NCBI RefSeq assembly: GCF_000178975.2
Contig: NC_015064.1
Span: forward strand, 992,001-1,056,000
Origin: Granulicella tundricola MP5ACTX9
GTDB taxonomy: Bacteria; Acidobacteriota; Terriglobia; Terriglobales; Acidobacteriaceae
DNA: 64,000 nucleotides
Direction of reading: 5' to 3'
This document shows, one piece after another, positions 51,580 through 59,972 of the stretch. Numbering within the stretch: the stretch's first letter is position 1; each line of letters begins with the position of its first letter. The notes under the pieces were generated by a model. It had not been told where the DNA came from, did no database searches, and saw only the letters and a list, made by a program, of their open reading frames with translations. A program made the translations under genes and the position numbers.

Positions 51580-51647
51580 GGGACTGAAGTCCCTCTTTCA
51601 GTTCCGTAAGATTCAAGGCCTCGCGATGCACTCTATCGCGGGGCTTT
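51580..51647 (+). terminator. Tandem terminator hairpins after the receptor gene
   Basis: GGGACT-GA-AGTCCC (51580-51593) followed by TCTTTCAG, then a longer stem AAGGCCTCGCGAT / ATCGCGGGGCTTT (51615-51647). The second also serves the convergent GGDEF gene. Confidence 0.7.
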
Positions 51648-51675
51648 GATCGTTTGGTGGACGTCCTGCGCTGGG

Positions 51676-53058
51676 TTAGTTTCCTTCTGGATCGTGTGCG
51701 GTGCAAGCCTGGTACTCCACGCGATTTCGTCCGCTGCGCTTGGCGTTATAGAGGGCTGCGTCCGCCAATCTCAGCAGATCGTCGATCTCAAAGCCCGATC
51801 TTGGATTGCAGGAGGAGACTCCGCAACTGATGGTGACCGGCCATGGGTCCTGCTTGTCGTCCGTGCGGCGCGAACGCGGCGGAGCGCCAGCGACCAGGGT
51901 ACGAATGCGGTCTGCGACCTCGATGGCTTCGGTGGGTCCGGTGTGAGGCAGTAAGACGAGGAACTCCTCGCCCCCGAAACGACCTGCCAGATCATCCTGG
52001 TTGCGCAGGCCATGAAGGAGGACTGCGCCGATGGCTCTGAGGGTTTGATCTCCACTGAGATGGCCGAAGGTGTCGTTGATGCTTTTGAAATGGTCCACGT
52101 CTATGAGTACGACGGATAAGAAATCATTCAACTGGTGGCAGGCAACCCACATGGACGCGAGACGCTCTTCCAGGGTCCTGCGGTTGGGCAAGGAGGTGAG
52201 TTTGTCGATGGACGAGACTCGTTGCAGCTCCTGATTGGCGCGGGTGAGTGCTTTCGATTGAAGGTCGGCGATCATGTGCGAGAGATAACCTCGCCTCTCC
52301 GAGTTTTCCAGGCTCATGCCTGCAAGGAAGATGAGACCGAGCGCGAGCAGGGTAAGGCTGCTGCCCATCACCCTCTCCGCGTGGAGGAGCGCGGGCGAGT
52401 GATTGAGAGACCAGGAGCCGACGAGTGCCATGCCAGCGAGACTCGCGCAGAGAAAGGGGAAGCGAAGCCGCATGACGACTCCGACGAAGAGAGCCGTCAC
52501 GAAGAGTCCGATGATGCCGAAGAAGGATGAGGCTGTGGTGGTGTTTCCTTCGGCATAGATATTCATGGCGCAGATGATGACCATTGAAACGGCGATACTG
52601 CCTTCCCTGAGCCACCTGGGAGGGTTGCGTTTTACGATCATGTTGACGGTGAGGGCGACGGGGGTAATCATGGCGGTCTCACGCGCGATGACCGCCCAGC
52701 CATGATCATGAACGAGCAGGCAATCGAGGATGAGCGCCAGATTCATGGCGACGATGGCTATGGCTCCTTCCAGCCACAGACGATGACTGCGAGCTCTGCG
52801 CGTGTCATGTTCAAATCGGGTTTCCAGCGCGGGGCAGAAGTTCAGGGCACCCGCTTCAATGGAGAGCAGTTGCGTTGTGACCAGTTCCAGATCTTCAGCG
52901 ATGTTGCCGGCATCGTCGTACGGAGAGAGGCTGGTGTGATCGAGGGCTCTCGGGCTTCGCAGGATGGATGGGGAGGATGCTTGAACCTTCGGTTGCTTGC
53001 GAGGATCAGGAAGTAAACGGTGATCGATCCCGATGAATGTTGTCCGTAACGCTCGCAT
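51676..53058 (-). CDS. Membrane diguanylate cyclase (GGDEF)
   Basis: A 460-residue protein. About six transmembrane helices lie at residues ~90-265 (for example A-I-A-I-V-A-M-N-L-A-L-I-L). A C-terminal GGDEF domain has D-K-L-T-S-L-P-N-R-R, D-V-D-H-F-K-S-I-N-D, R-F-G-G-E-E-F and C-G-V-S-S. The residue at the I-site Arg position is Asn (N-Q-D-D before L-A-G-R-F-G-G-E-E-F), so product inhibition is probably lost. Base composition is near neutral, unlike the strongly G-rich neighbours, so transfer is possible. Confidence 0.88.
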   Translation of the reverse strand: MRALRTTFIGIDHRLLPDPRKQPKVQASSPSILRSPRALDHTSLSPYDDAGNIAEDLELVTTQLLSIEAGALNFCPALETRFEHDTRRARSHRLWLEGAIAIVAMNLALILDCLLVHDHGWAVIARETAMITPVALTVNMIVKRNPPRWLREGSIAVSMVIICAMNIYAEGNTTTASSFFGIIGLFVTALFVGVVMRLRFPFLCASLAGMALVGSWSLNHSPALLHAERVMGSSLTLLALGLIFLAGMSLENSERRGYLSHMIADLQSKALTRANQELQRVSSIDKLTSLPNRRTLEERLASMWVACHQLNDFLSVVLIDVDHFKSINDTFGHLSGDQTLRAIGAVLLHGLRNQDDLAGRFGGEEFLVLLPHTGPTEAIEVADRIRTLVAGAPPRSRRTDDKQDPWPVTISCGVSSCNPRSGFEIDDLLRLADAALYNAKRSGRNRVEYQACTAHDPEGN

Positions 53059-53229
53059 TCGTCTACGCTCTCATAAACCGCCGACGATGGCTGTTCTGTG
53101 CAACTGACACGTCCGTGTGAGTTCTCATGCCCCGTTTGGCAATTTTGCGAAGCGAGAGGTGTGGCTATGCTCTCTCGCGAGAACGTGAAGATGCTTCCGG
53201 TATGAGTGGTCGGGCTACAGCCGCGGTGG

Positions 53230-54198
53230 TCATTTGCTTCGCGATGCATGGTGTTGGGTGCGCCAGCGGGCGACTAGTTCCTGGGCGGCTTGGGGCCAGG
53301 TGGGGTAGGTGAATTGGAAGCCGGCTTCAAGGAGGCGGGTGGGGATCACCTGGCGGCTTTTGAGGACCAGCTCTGATTCGGTGCGGAGGAGGAAGGTGCC
53401 TAGTTCCAACATCCAGCGGGTGGTGGGGAGGCCGAGGCGGGTGCCCCAGGTGCGGCGGAGGATGCGGAGGAAGTCTCGGTTGGGAAGGGGGTTTGGGGAG
53501 GCGAGGTTGATGGGGCCGGAGAGGTCTGCGTGGGCTATGAGGAACTCGATGGCGCGGATAAAATCGGTTTCGTGAATCCAGGAGACGAACTGGGTGCCGG
53601 GGAGGTTGGTTCCGCCGAGGCCATGACGGACGAGGGCGAGGAAGACGTCGAAGACGCCGCCGGGGTCAGGGCTGAAGGTCATGGCGCTACGGAGGGCGAC
53701 CTTGCGGGTGTGCGGGGTGGGGGTGGCGAAGAAGGCCTGCTCCCAGGCTTTGGCGACTGCGATGGAGAAGTTCCAGGTGTCGGGTGCGCCGGGTTCGTTA
53801 CCGCCGAGTTCGCCGGTGAGCTCGTCCATGGGGCGGTCGAGGGCGTGTCGGTAGATGGTGGCGGTGGCGGCGTTGAGCCAGACGGTGGGTGGGTTGGGGA
53901 CCAAGGCGATGGCTTGATGGAGGGCGAGGGTGGAGTCTACGCGAGAGTCGAGAATGGCGCGGCGATTCGTGGCGTTGTAACGGCAGTTGACGCTGCGGCC
54001 TGCGAGGTTGATGCAGACGTCTGCTTCGTTGAGTGCGGCTGCCCAGGGGCCTAAGGTCTTACCGTCCCACTCGAGCGTGCACCAGGGGGTGGAGCGTGGG
54101 GTGCGGCTTAGGACGATGACGGTGTGGCCGGCCTGATGGAAGTGGCGGGCGAGGACGGTGCCGATCTGACCTGCGCCTCCGGCGATGACGATCTTCAT
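53230..54198 (-). CDS. TIGR01777-family NAD-dependent epimerase-like protein
   Basis: A 322-residue SDR-like protein. The Rossmann motif I-A-G-G-A-G-Q-I-G is at the N-terminus. V-C-I-N-L-A-G-R-S-V, Y-R-H-A-L-D-R-P-M-D-E (usual active-site Tyr position altered), and the C-terminal domain (DUF1731-like: E-L-G-T-F-L-L-R-T-E-S-E-L-V-L-K-S-R-Q-V-I-P) follow. Family members are associated with cell division/SulA-like functions by annotation only. It overlaps the SRPBCC gene start by 4 bp. Confidence 0.85.
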   Translation of the reverse strand: MKIVIAGGAGQIGTVLARHFHQAGHTVIVLSRTPRSTPWCTLEWDGKTLGPWAAALNEADVCINLAGRSVNCRYNATNRRAILDSRVDSTLALHQAIALVPNPPTVWLNAATATIYRHALDRPMDELTGELGGNEPGAPDTWNFSIAVAKAWEQAFFATPTPHTRKVALRSAMTFSPDPGGVFDVFLALVRHGLGGTNLPGTQFVSWIHETDFIRAIEFLIAHADLSGPINLASPNPLPNRDFLRILRRTWGTRLGLPTTRWMLELGTFLLRTESELVLKSRQVIPTRLLEAGFQFTYPTWPQAAQELVARWRTQHHASRSK

Positions 54199-54713
54199 TG
54201 TGCGGCCTCGTACTGCTGGTGAGGCTGGGGCAGGTAGTTGCGCCAGTCTTCTGAGTCTGATTCTGCGACTTGCTTGATGACCTGGTTGCGCTCTCGGAGA
54301 AGGGCGAGCATGTAGCGGCTGAGGAAGAGTCGCTCGGCGAGGAGGCCGAGGATGGGGAGCGGTGCGGCGATGCGGAAGTCGTCACGCATCTCGGTTGCGC
54401 CTGAGGGGAGGGTGCGGAAGTGGTGGTCGGCCTGCATGGAATGGAAGATGCCGCGGGTCATGGTGACCTGGACGTACGTCGGGGCGGTGAGGGCTGTGGT
54501 CTGGCTGGTGAGGTTCTGCCAGAGGCCGAAGTGGCGGGCTCGCCAGGTGACGTGCTGGTTGAGGGCTACGAGGCCGGAGGTGACGCCGCTGGTGGCGACG
54601 GTCTGCTCGCCGGAGTGAATGTTGGCGAGGAGATGGACTTCGACGCTGCGGGCTAGGTCGAAGCAGCGATGGATGGGGGCTTGGATGATCGTGATTTCGT
54701 GGAGATGAATCAT
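54195..54713 (-). CDS. SRPBCC (START-like/cyclase) family protein 1
   Basis: A 172-residue protein. It begins H-L-H-E-I-T-I-I-Q-A-P-I-H-R-C-F-D-L-A-R-S-V-E-V-H-L, the SRPBCC beta-strand/loop. W-R-A-R-H-F-G-L-W-Q and M-Q-A-D-H-H-F-R-T-L-P-S-G-A-T-E-M-R-D are shared with the divergent paralogue at 54852. Helix at the C-terminus. It probably binds a hydrophobic ligand; partner of the TIGR01777 gene (fused or adjacent in many genomes). Confidence 0.8.
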   Translation of the reverse strand: MIHLHEITIIQAPIHRCFDLARSVEVHLLANIHSGEQTVATSGVTSGLVALNQHVTWRARHFGLWQNLTSQTTALTAPTYVQVTMTRGIFHSMQADHHFRTLPSGATEMRDDFRIAAPLPILGLLAERLFLSRYMLALLRERNQVIKQVAESDSEDWRNYLPQPHQQYEAAQ

Positions 54714-54757
54714 GATGGGAGACCCTAGGTTCCGGCGTGCGATCTATTTTTGATCGT

Positions 54758-54815
54758 GTTCAAATATTGCTCCTGCGTTCAGGGCGAGTCAAGAATTATT
54801 TGAACAAGTTCAAAT
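54758..54815. promoter_or_regulatory. Divergent operator region between SRPBCC paralogues
   Basis: A palindrome ATTTGAAC-AA-GTTCAAAT (54798-54815) and a separate half-site GTTCAAAT (54758-54765). A possible -10 TATGAT follows the palindrome at ~54820, with TTGAAC as weak -35. The pattern fits a dimeric repressor controlling both divergent genes. Confidence 0.6.
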
Positions 54816-54851
54816 TTATGTATGATCGTATTGTGTTGACGGGGTTTAGCG

Positions 54852-55346
54852 ATGGTTTGTCTGGAGATGGTGATGCGGATTGAGGCGCCGGTGGAGCGGT
54901 GCTTCGACCTGGCGCGGTGTGTTGAGGTGCATCTGCTGGGGACGGAGCGGACGGGCGAGGAGGCTGTGGGTGGGGTGGTGACGGGGTTGATCGGGGCGGG
55001 GGAGTGGGTGCGGTGGCGGGCGAAGCATCTTGGGGTTCGGCAGGAACTGACGAGCAGGATTACGGGATTCGAGCGGCCGGCATACTTTCAGGACACGATG
55101 GAGGAGGGGGCGTTCCGGTTTATGCAGCATGATCACTTCTTCCGGACGCTGGCAGATGGAGCGACGGAGATGCGGGATCGGTTCTGCTTTTCGGCACCAG
55201 TGCCGGTGGTGGGGTGGATTGTGGAGCGGGTGTTTCTGCGGGGGTATATGGAGAGGTTTCTGCTGAGGCGGAATGAGATTTTGAAGGAGGTGGCGGAGGG
55301 GGATGGGTGGCGGGCTGTGCTGGGGGATCGCACAGCCCTGGGTTAA
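54852..55346 (+). CDS. SRPBCC (START-like/cyclase) family protein 2
   Basis: A 164-residue protein clearly paralogous to the neighbour at 54195: I-E-A-P-V-E-R-C-F-D-L-A-R-C-V-E-V-H-L-L, W-R-A-K-H-L-G-V-R-Q-E-L-T-S, and H-D-H-F-F-R-T-L-A-D-G-A-T-E-M-R-D. The two are divergent across a 138-bp region that holds a palindromic operator, so they may respond to the same regulator. It is followed convergently by the hcp gene (5-bp gap). Confidence 0.8.
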   Translation: MVCLEMVMRIEAPVERCFDLARCVEVHLLGTERTGEEAVGGVVTGLIGAGEWVRWRAKHLGVRQELTSRITGFERPAYFQDTMEEGAFRFMQHDHFFRTLADGATEMRDRFCFSAPVPVVGWIVERVFLRGYMERFLLRRNEILKEVAEGDGWRAVLGDRTALG

Positions 55347-55351
55347 GGGGC

Positions 55352-55852
55352 TCAGGCCACGGGGGCTTCCCAGTCGTCTGAGGCGGTGATGCCGCCGTCT
55401 GTCCAGAGCCACTGGATCTTCTGGTAGGTGAAGGTGATCTCTTCACGGAGGGTATAGTTGGCCCTGGTGGGGTCTTCGTTGTCCAGCATGGACTCGTGGA
55501 TGGAGGCGATGCTCGCGTTGGTGAGGGTGATGGTGTAGATCTGTCTTTCCGGGAGGAGCGGCGTGGTCGCCAGGGCGGGGGACCAGAACTGAAGCGTCCA
55601 CTGGGTTAGGTTCTCGTTGGTGTTGAAGGCGTTCCAGAGGAGGGGCGAGCTTTTGTCGATCTCCTTCACGATGGAGAGGGGCTGGTGCATGCGCTCCCCG
55701 GTGGGGAGGCCTGAGGCGGGGTCGCGCGGGCTGACGATCTGGTTGGAGTAGGCGTGGACGAGGATACTGTTCTCACGGCCTTTCTGAGTGACGGATCCGA
55801 TGATCTGTCCTTGCTTCTGGCCCTTGAGTGTCAGGTATGCGTTCAACGCCAT
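55352..55852 (-). CDS. Type VI secretion tube protein Hcp-family (orphan)
   Basis: A 166-residue Hcp/TssD-like protein. The GGAG Shine-Dalgarno is 6 nt before ATG 55852. Family blocks are L-K-G-Q-K-Q-G-Q-I-I-G-S-V-T-Q-K-G-R-E, H-A-Y-S-N-Q-I-V-S-P-R-D, G-L-P-T-G-E-R-M-H-Q-P-L, E-I-D-K-S-S-P-L-L, and E-I-T-F-T-Y-Q-K-I-Q-W. Hcp forms the inner tube hexamer and carries effectors. No other T6SS gene is in the window. Confidence 0.85.
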   Translation of the reverse strand: MALNAYLTLKGQKQGQIIGSVTQKGRENSILVHAYSNQIVSPRDPASGLPTGERMHQPLSIVKEIDKSSPLLWNAFNTNENLTQWTLQFWSPALATTPLLPERQIYTITLTNASIASIHESMLDNEDPTRANYTLREEITFTYQKIQWLWTDGGITASDDWEAPVA

Positions 55853-55925
55853 GTGTTGCTCCTTTGGGGAGGAGTGTATAGGGCGATGGGGTGATTGGGT
55901 ATTTATCTAGTTGGAGTTAGAGTGC

Positions 55926-57287
55926 CTATTGCAAGAGGGCCAAGGCGGCGGCGGTCATGGTTTTGACACCGGTTTCGAGGGTGGGGATGGGGTCTGGCTC
56001 AAAGTGGCTGGTGTGGTAGCCGGGGAGTTCTGTGCCGGCGGCCTGGGCGGCGGCGAACTTTTCCTTGTTCATAGCGCCCAGCCAGTAGTAGACGAGAGGG
56101 ATCTTGTGGCCGCCGTTGAACTGCGGGAGGGCGAAGACGCCTACATCCTCGGACCCCATGACGGGCAGGTCTTCTGTGACGTTGGGTGCTCCGATGGCGG
56201 TGACGAGGGCGGCTTTGACGCGGGCGGAGAGGGCGGGATCGTTATAGGTGGCGGGGGCGGATTCTGTGTCGATGACGGTGACGGTGGGGGACTTGGCGGG
56301 GGGCAGGTTGTAAGAGGTGGCGAGGCCGGCGGCCATGTTGTGGATGGCGTCAAGGATGACCTGGCGGGATTTTTCTGTGAAGGCGCGGGTGGTGAGCTCC
56401 AGCTTGACCTCGTCCGGGATGATGTTGCGCTTGGTGCCGCCGTGGATGGAGCCTACGGTGACGACGGAGGGGGAGCGCGGGTCTTCTTCGCGACTGACAA
56501 TGGTCTGGAGCTGGGTGATGAAGAGGGCGGAGAGGAGGATGGGGTCGCGGCCGAGGTTGGGGTAGGCCCCGTGGCCGCCTATGCCGCGGATTGTGACGTC
56601 GATGGATGTAGACGAGGCCATGGCGTTGCCGATGGAGATGCCGACGGTGCCGGCGGCGTGGACGTTGGTGTCATGCAGACCGATGATCATGTCCGGAACG
56701 CCGAAGCGGTCGTAGAGATGGTCGGCGAGCATGGCTTTGGCTCCGTCGATGGTTTCTTCCGAGGGCTGGCCGAGGATCATGAGGGTGCCGTGCCAGTGGG
56801 ATTTGTCTGCGGCGAGGGCTCGGGCGGTGCCCATGAGGACGGTGGTGTGGATGTCATGGCCGCAGGCTTCCATGACGCCGACTTCCTGGCCGGCTTTGTT
56901 CTTGGTGGTGACGTGGCTGGCGTAGGGGAGGCCGGTCTCCTCGACGATTGGGAGGGCGTCCATGTCGCCGCGGATGAGGAGGGTGGGGCCGGGGCCGTTT
57001 TTGAGGATGCCGATGACGCCGAAGGCATGGGTGCCGTCGGGGTAGATGCCGATGTGGTCTGTGACGGTGTAGCCGGAGCGGCGGAGGTCGGTGGCGAGGA
57101 GGGCGGAGGTGTTGGACTCGTAGTGGGAGAGTTCTGGGTGGGCGTGGATCTGTTTGTAGGTGTTGAGGAGAGATGGGGCGGGGGCGGTTTGGGCGGCAGT
57201 CTGCTGGGCGTCGGTCTGCTGGACGTCAGTCTGTTGGACAAAGGGAAGGGTGGCGCAGAGGCAGGCTAGCAGGCTGGATTTCAGCAT
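55926..57287 (-). CDS. Exported M20-family amidohydrolase (hippurate hydrolase-like)
   Basis: A 453-residue protein. A signal peptide is followed by a Q-Q-T-D-V-Q-Q-T-D-A-Q-Q-T tandem. M20 motifs are H-A-H-P-E-L-S, L-L-I-R-G-D-M-D-A-L-P, A-C-G-H-D-I-H-T, P-S-E-E-T-I-D-G-A-K-A-M and M-G-S-E-D-V-G. Two-metal hydrolases of this group cleave N-acyl amino acids or indole-type amides. The signal peptide makes it periplasmic. Substrate unknown. Confidence 0.9.
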   Translation of the reverse strand: MLKSSLLACLCATLPFVQQTDVQQTDAQQTAAQTAPAPSLLNTYKQIHAHPELSHYESNTSALLATDLRRSGYTVTDHIGIYPDGTHAFGVIGILKNGPGPTLLIRGDMDALPIVEETGLPYASHVTTKNKAGQEVGVMEACGHDIHTTVLMGTARALAADKSHWHGTLMILGQPSEETIDGAKAMLADHLYDRFGVPDMIIGLHDTNVHAAGTVGISIGNAMASSTSIDVTIRGIGGHGAYPNLGRDPILLSALFITQLQTIVSREEDPRSPSVVTVGSIHGGTKRNIIPDEVKLELTTRAFTEKSRQVILDAIHNMAAGLATSYNLPPAKSPTVTVIDTESAPATYNDPALSARVKAALVTAIGAPNVTEDLPVMGSEDVGVFALPQFNGGHKIPLVYYWLGAMNKEKFAAAQAAGTELPGYHTSHFEPDPIPTLETGVKTMTAAALALLQ

Positions 57288-57391
57288 GGGTGTGGGTCCC
57301 TTCGGTGAGGCTGGCGGATGGTGTGAGTTTATAACGGGTGCGAGATGGATGGGGGATAACCCGTAGTCGTGGGAGGGCGTCCCACCTGTAA

Positions 57392-57910
57392 GTGCTTATT
57401 GCTGAATCGATCCGCGAGTTCTTCCGGCGCAATGTGCTGCGTCCGCTGCTGCTGCAACTGCGTGGCGGAGTGACACCCCGGCGCCTGGCTTGGAGCCTGG
57501 CAGTGGGGATTGTGATCGGGATCAATCCTTCCGTGGGTTTGACGACGGTTCTGGTGGTGATGCTGGCGTGGGTGTTTGGGCTGAACCAGGTGGCTTCACA
57601 GATTGGGCTGCATGTGATGGCACCGATTCATCTGCTGCTGTTTCTTCCGTTTATTGAGCTGGAAGTGTTTCTGTTTCACACGCGGCGACTGCCTTTGAGC
57701 CGGAGGCAGCTCGAGCATCTGAGTCATCATCCGTTGCGGATGGTGCGGGATATCTGGCTTTGGGAGTGGCACGCGCTGGTGGTGTGGGTGGTGGTGGCGG
57801 CGGTTTTGATGCCGGTGCTTGCAGTTTATATTCGGTGGGGGCTGGTGTTGCTGATGAGGCGGCATCGGGCGCTGGGGCGGGTTGAGGCTGTGGTGGATGG
57901 GGCGGAGTAA
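57392..57910 (+). CDS. DUF2062 membrane protein
   Basis: A 172-residue protein with a GTG start. DUF2062 pattern: T-P-R-R-L-A-W-S-L-A-V-G-I-V-I-G-I-N-P-S-V-G-L-T-T, then Q-V-A-S-Q-I-G-L-H-V-M-A-P-I-H. Three to four helices. Function unknown. It is followed by a GNAT gene on the same strand (18-bp gap). Confidence 0.8.
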   Translation: MLIAESIREFFRRNVLRPLLLQLRGGVTPRRLAWSLAVGIVIGINPSVGLTTVLVVMLAWVFGLNQVASQIGLHVMAPIHLLLFLPFIELEVFLFHTRRLPLSRRQLEHLSHHPLRMVRDIWLWEWHALVVWVVVAAVLMPVLAVYIRWGLVLLMRRHRALGRVEAVVDGAE

Positions 57911-57928
57911 GGGGGAGATACTTTCAGG

Positions 57929-58459
57929 ATGGCCATGCGGAGCGACGATATTGTTACGGATCGGCTTTGCTTGATCTCGATTACGCCGGAGAGTGCGGGT
58001 GCGGAGAAGGCGGCCGATGGACGGTTGGGCGAGGTGACGGGGGCGGATGTCGCTGAGGGGTGGCCTCCGGAGAATTGGGAGCCGCATGTGTTCGATTGGC
58101 TGCTGGCGCAGTTTGCGGCGGATGCAGGGTGCGTGGGGTGGAACCGGTATATCGCGTTGCGGGATGGGGATGGTGGGCGGACGCTGATTGGGACGGTGGG
58201 CGGGTTTCGGAAGGCTGAATCGATGAGTGAGTGCGAGGTTGGGTACTCGGTGGTGGATGAGTATCAGGGGCTTGGGTATGCGACGGAGGCGTTGGAAGGG
58301 CTGATGGCTTGGATCTGGGAGGATGAGACGGTGGCGAGTGTTTGCGCGCAGACGTTTCCCGCGCTGGCGGGGTCGGTGCGGGTGATGGAGAAGTGTGGGA
58401 TGAGACTTGTGGGAGCGGGGTTTGAGGATGGGACGGTTTTGTATCGGGTGGGGCGGTAG
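57929..58459 (+). CDS. GNAT N-acetyltransferase (RimJ/RimL-like)
   Basis: A 176-residue protein. It begins T-D-R-L-C-L-I-S-I-T-P, then I-G-T-V-G-G-F-R, S-E-C-E-V-G-Y-S-V-V-D-E-Y-Q-G-L-G-Y-A-T-E-A, V-C-A-Q-T-F-P, and S-V-R-V-M-E-K-C-G-M. This is the layout of ribosomal-protein-alanine acetyltransferase relatives. Acceptor unknown. Confidence 0.85.
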   Translation: MAMRSDDIVTDRLCLISITPESAGAEKAADGRLGEVTGADVAEGWPPENWEPHVFDWLLAQFAADAGCVGWNRYIALRDGDGGRTLIGTVGGFRKAESMSECEVGYSVVDEYQGLGYATEALEGLMAWIWEDETVASVCAQTFPALAGSVRVMEKCGMRLVGAGFEDGTVLYRVGR

Positions 58460-58513
58460 CTGAATGTAGATGCCCCCTGGCAGCTTCTGAGCCATGGAGA
58501 GCGGGATGAATTT

Positions 58514-58751
58514 CTAATATGAGGCGCGACAGGAGAGGACGGCGCGTATTCCTTCGGCGCCATTGGGGACGGTCGGGAAGCTCTCCAGAGTGGCTTGAAT
58601 TGCCTCATCCTGGGAGAGGCCTTCGTCTCTATAGGCGTCGATATTTTCGATGATTGTGCTGGCCGGCAGGCAGACGGGTTGCCTTGAAGGCTGGCTCTCC
58701 GCTGACTTTGCCTGGAACGATTTCTATGAGATTGCACTCTGACCAGTTCAT
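58514..58751 (-). pseudogene. DUF433 (antitoxin-like) gene with frameshift
   Basis: Read leftward from ATG 58751 the frame gives N-L-I-E-I-V-P-G-K-V-S-G-E-P-A-F-K-A-T-R-L-P-A, matching a DUF433 start. It then runs into a TAG because of an apparent extra 4 nt (GGCC in CCTGCCGGCCAGC). Beyond it the next frame gives S-T-I-I-E-N-I-D-A-Y-R-D-E-G-L-S-Q-D-E-A-I-Q-A-T-L, the rest of the domain, to the TAG at 58514-58516. DUF433 genes often pair with DUF5615 (PIN-like) toxins; none is seen nearby. A sequencing error is the alternative to a real frameshift. Confidence 0.6.
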
Positions 58752-58940
58752 GGCGCTGTCCTCTGATCAGAGTCTAATGCTTCTGTCGGCGGCTTTCTAT
58801 GCTTTCGCAACCCTATTCTTTTTCAGGACATTGCAGATCAATCACTGTTTCTCAAAACACCGTTAATGAGATGGTCCGCCGCTTGATCTCCACCCGGAAG
58901 GTAGGCGATTGTGTTGGCAGGTACAAGGAGGATCATCGAC

Positions 58941-59972
58941 ATGCAGATTCATTCGGTTGGCATAGATCTGGGTAAGACGACCTTTCACCTCGTAGCCCTG
59001 AGCGCAGCTGGCAAGGTGCTGTTGCGCAAGAAGTTCACTCAGAAGCAACTGATCACCTTCACCGCGAACATGCAGACCTCCTTGATCGGGATGGAGGCAT
59101 GTTCAGGAGCGCACTTCCTGGGCCGGGCTTTGCGAGCGCAAGGCCACGACGTGAAGCTGATTCCAGCGCAGTTTGTAAAGCCGTTCGTGAAGTCGAATAA
59201 GAACGACTTCCTGGATGCTGAGGCGATCGCTGAAGCCGTCGACCGACAGAACATGCGCTTCGTTCCGATCAAGACCGACGATCAGCTCGACCTGCAAGCC
59301 ATGCATCGTGTGCGTGACAGGCTTGTCGCTCGCCGGACGTCCGTGATCAACCAGCTGCGAGCCTTTCTGCTGGAGCGCGGCATGGTTTTCGCCAAGACTC
59401 CCATCAAGTTGAGACAAGCGATGCCAGAGATACTCGAGAACGCGGAGTCGAACCTGACGCCACGCATGCGCAACCTTGTCAGCCTGCTCTGGAGCGAGTG
59501 GAAGGATCTTCAGCAGCAGATCGTTGCGATGAACGAAGAGGTCGAGCAGATCGCTTCTTCCGACCCCGCATGCCAACGGCTGAGACAAATCCCCGGCATC
59601 GGCCCCTTGGTCGCAACCGCAATCGTCGCTGCGATCGGCAACGGAGCAGCCTTCCATAAGGGCCGAGAGTTCTCCGCATGGCTTGGACTTGTACCCCGAC
59701 AGCACTCGACCGGCGGCAAGGCGAGACTCTTCGGCATCAGCAAGCGAGGTAACCGCTACCTGAGAAAGCTGCTCGTCCATGGCGCCCGATCAGCAGTTCT
59801 CATCGTCAAGCGAGAGCGTTCCCCGTTTGGGCCTTGGCTTGATGGTCTGGAACAACGAGCACCGGTGAAGGTCGTCATTACAGCCGCAGCCAACAAGCTT
59901 GCTCGTATGGCCTGGGCGGTGCTCTCAAGCGGCAATGACTACCGCCCAGCAACGGCTCCGATGCCGGCCTGA
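58941..59972 (+). CDS. IS110-family transposase (DEDD)
   Basis: A 343-residue protein starting at ATG 58941 with AAGGAGG nine bases upstream. The N-terminal RuvC-like domain has V-G-I-D-L-G-K-T, M-E-A-C-S-G-A-H and K-N-D-F-L-D-A-E-A-I-A, giving DEDD residues. The C-terminal Transposase_20 domain has I-P-G-I-G-P-L-V-A-T-A-I, F-S-A-W-L-G-L-V-P-R-Q-H-S-T-G-G-K and G-N-R-Y-L-R-K-L-L with the conserved Ser. It looks intact and recently inserted. Confidence 0.95.
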   Translation: MQIHSVGIDLGKTTFHLVALSAAGKVLLRKKFTQKQLITFTANMQTSLIGMEACSGAHFLGRALRAQGHDVKLIPAQFVKPFVKSNKNDFLDAEAIAEAVDRQNMRFVPIKTDDQLDLQAMHRVRDRLVARRTSVINQLRAFLLERGMVFAKTPIKLRQAMPEILENAESNLTPRMRNLVSLLWSEWKDLQQQIVAMNEEVEQIASSDPACQRLRQIPGIGPLVATAIVAAIGNGAAFHKGREFSAWLGLVPRQHSTGGKARLFGISKRGNRYLRKLLVHGARSAVLIVKRERSPFGPWLDGLEQRAPVKVVITAAANKLARMAWAVLSSGNDYRPATAPMPA

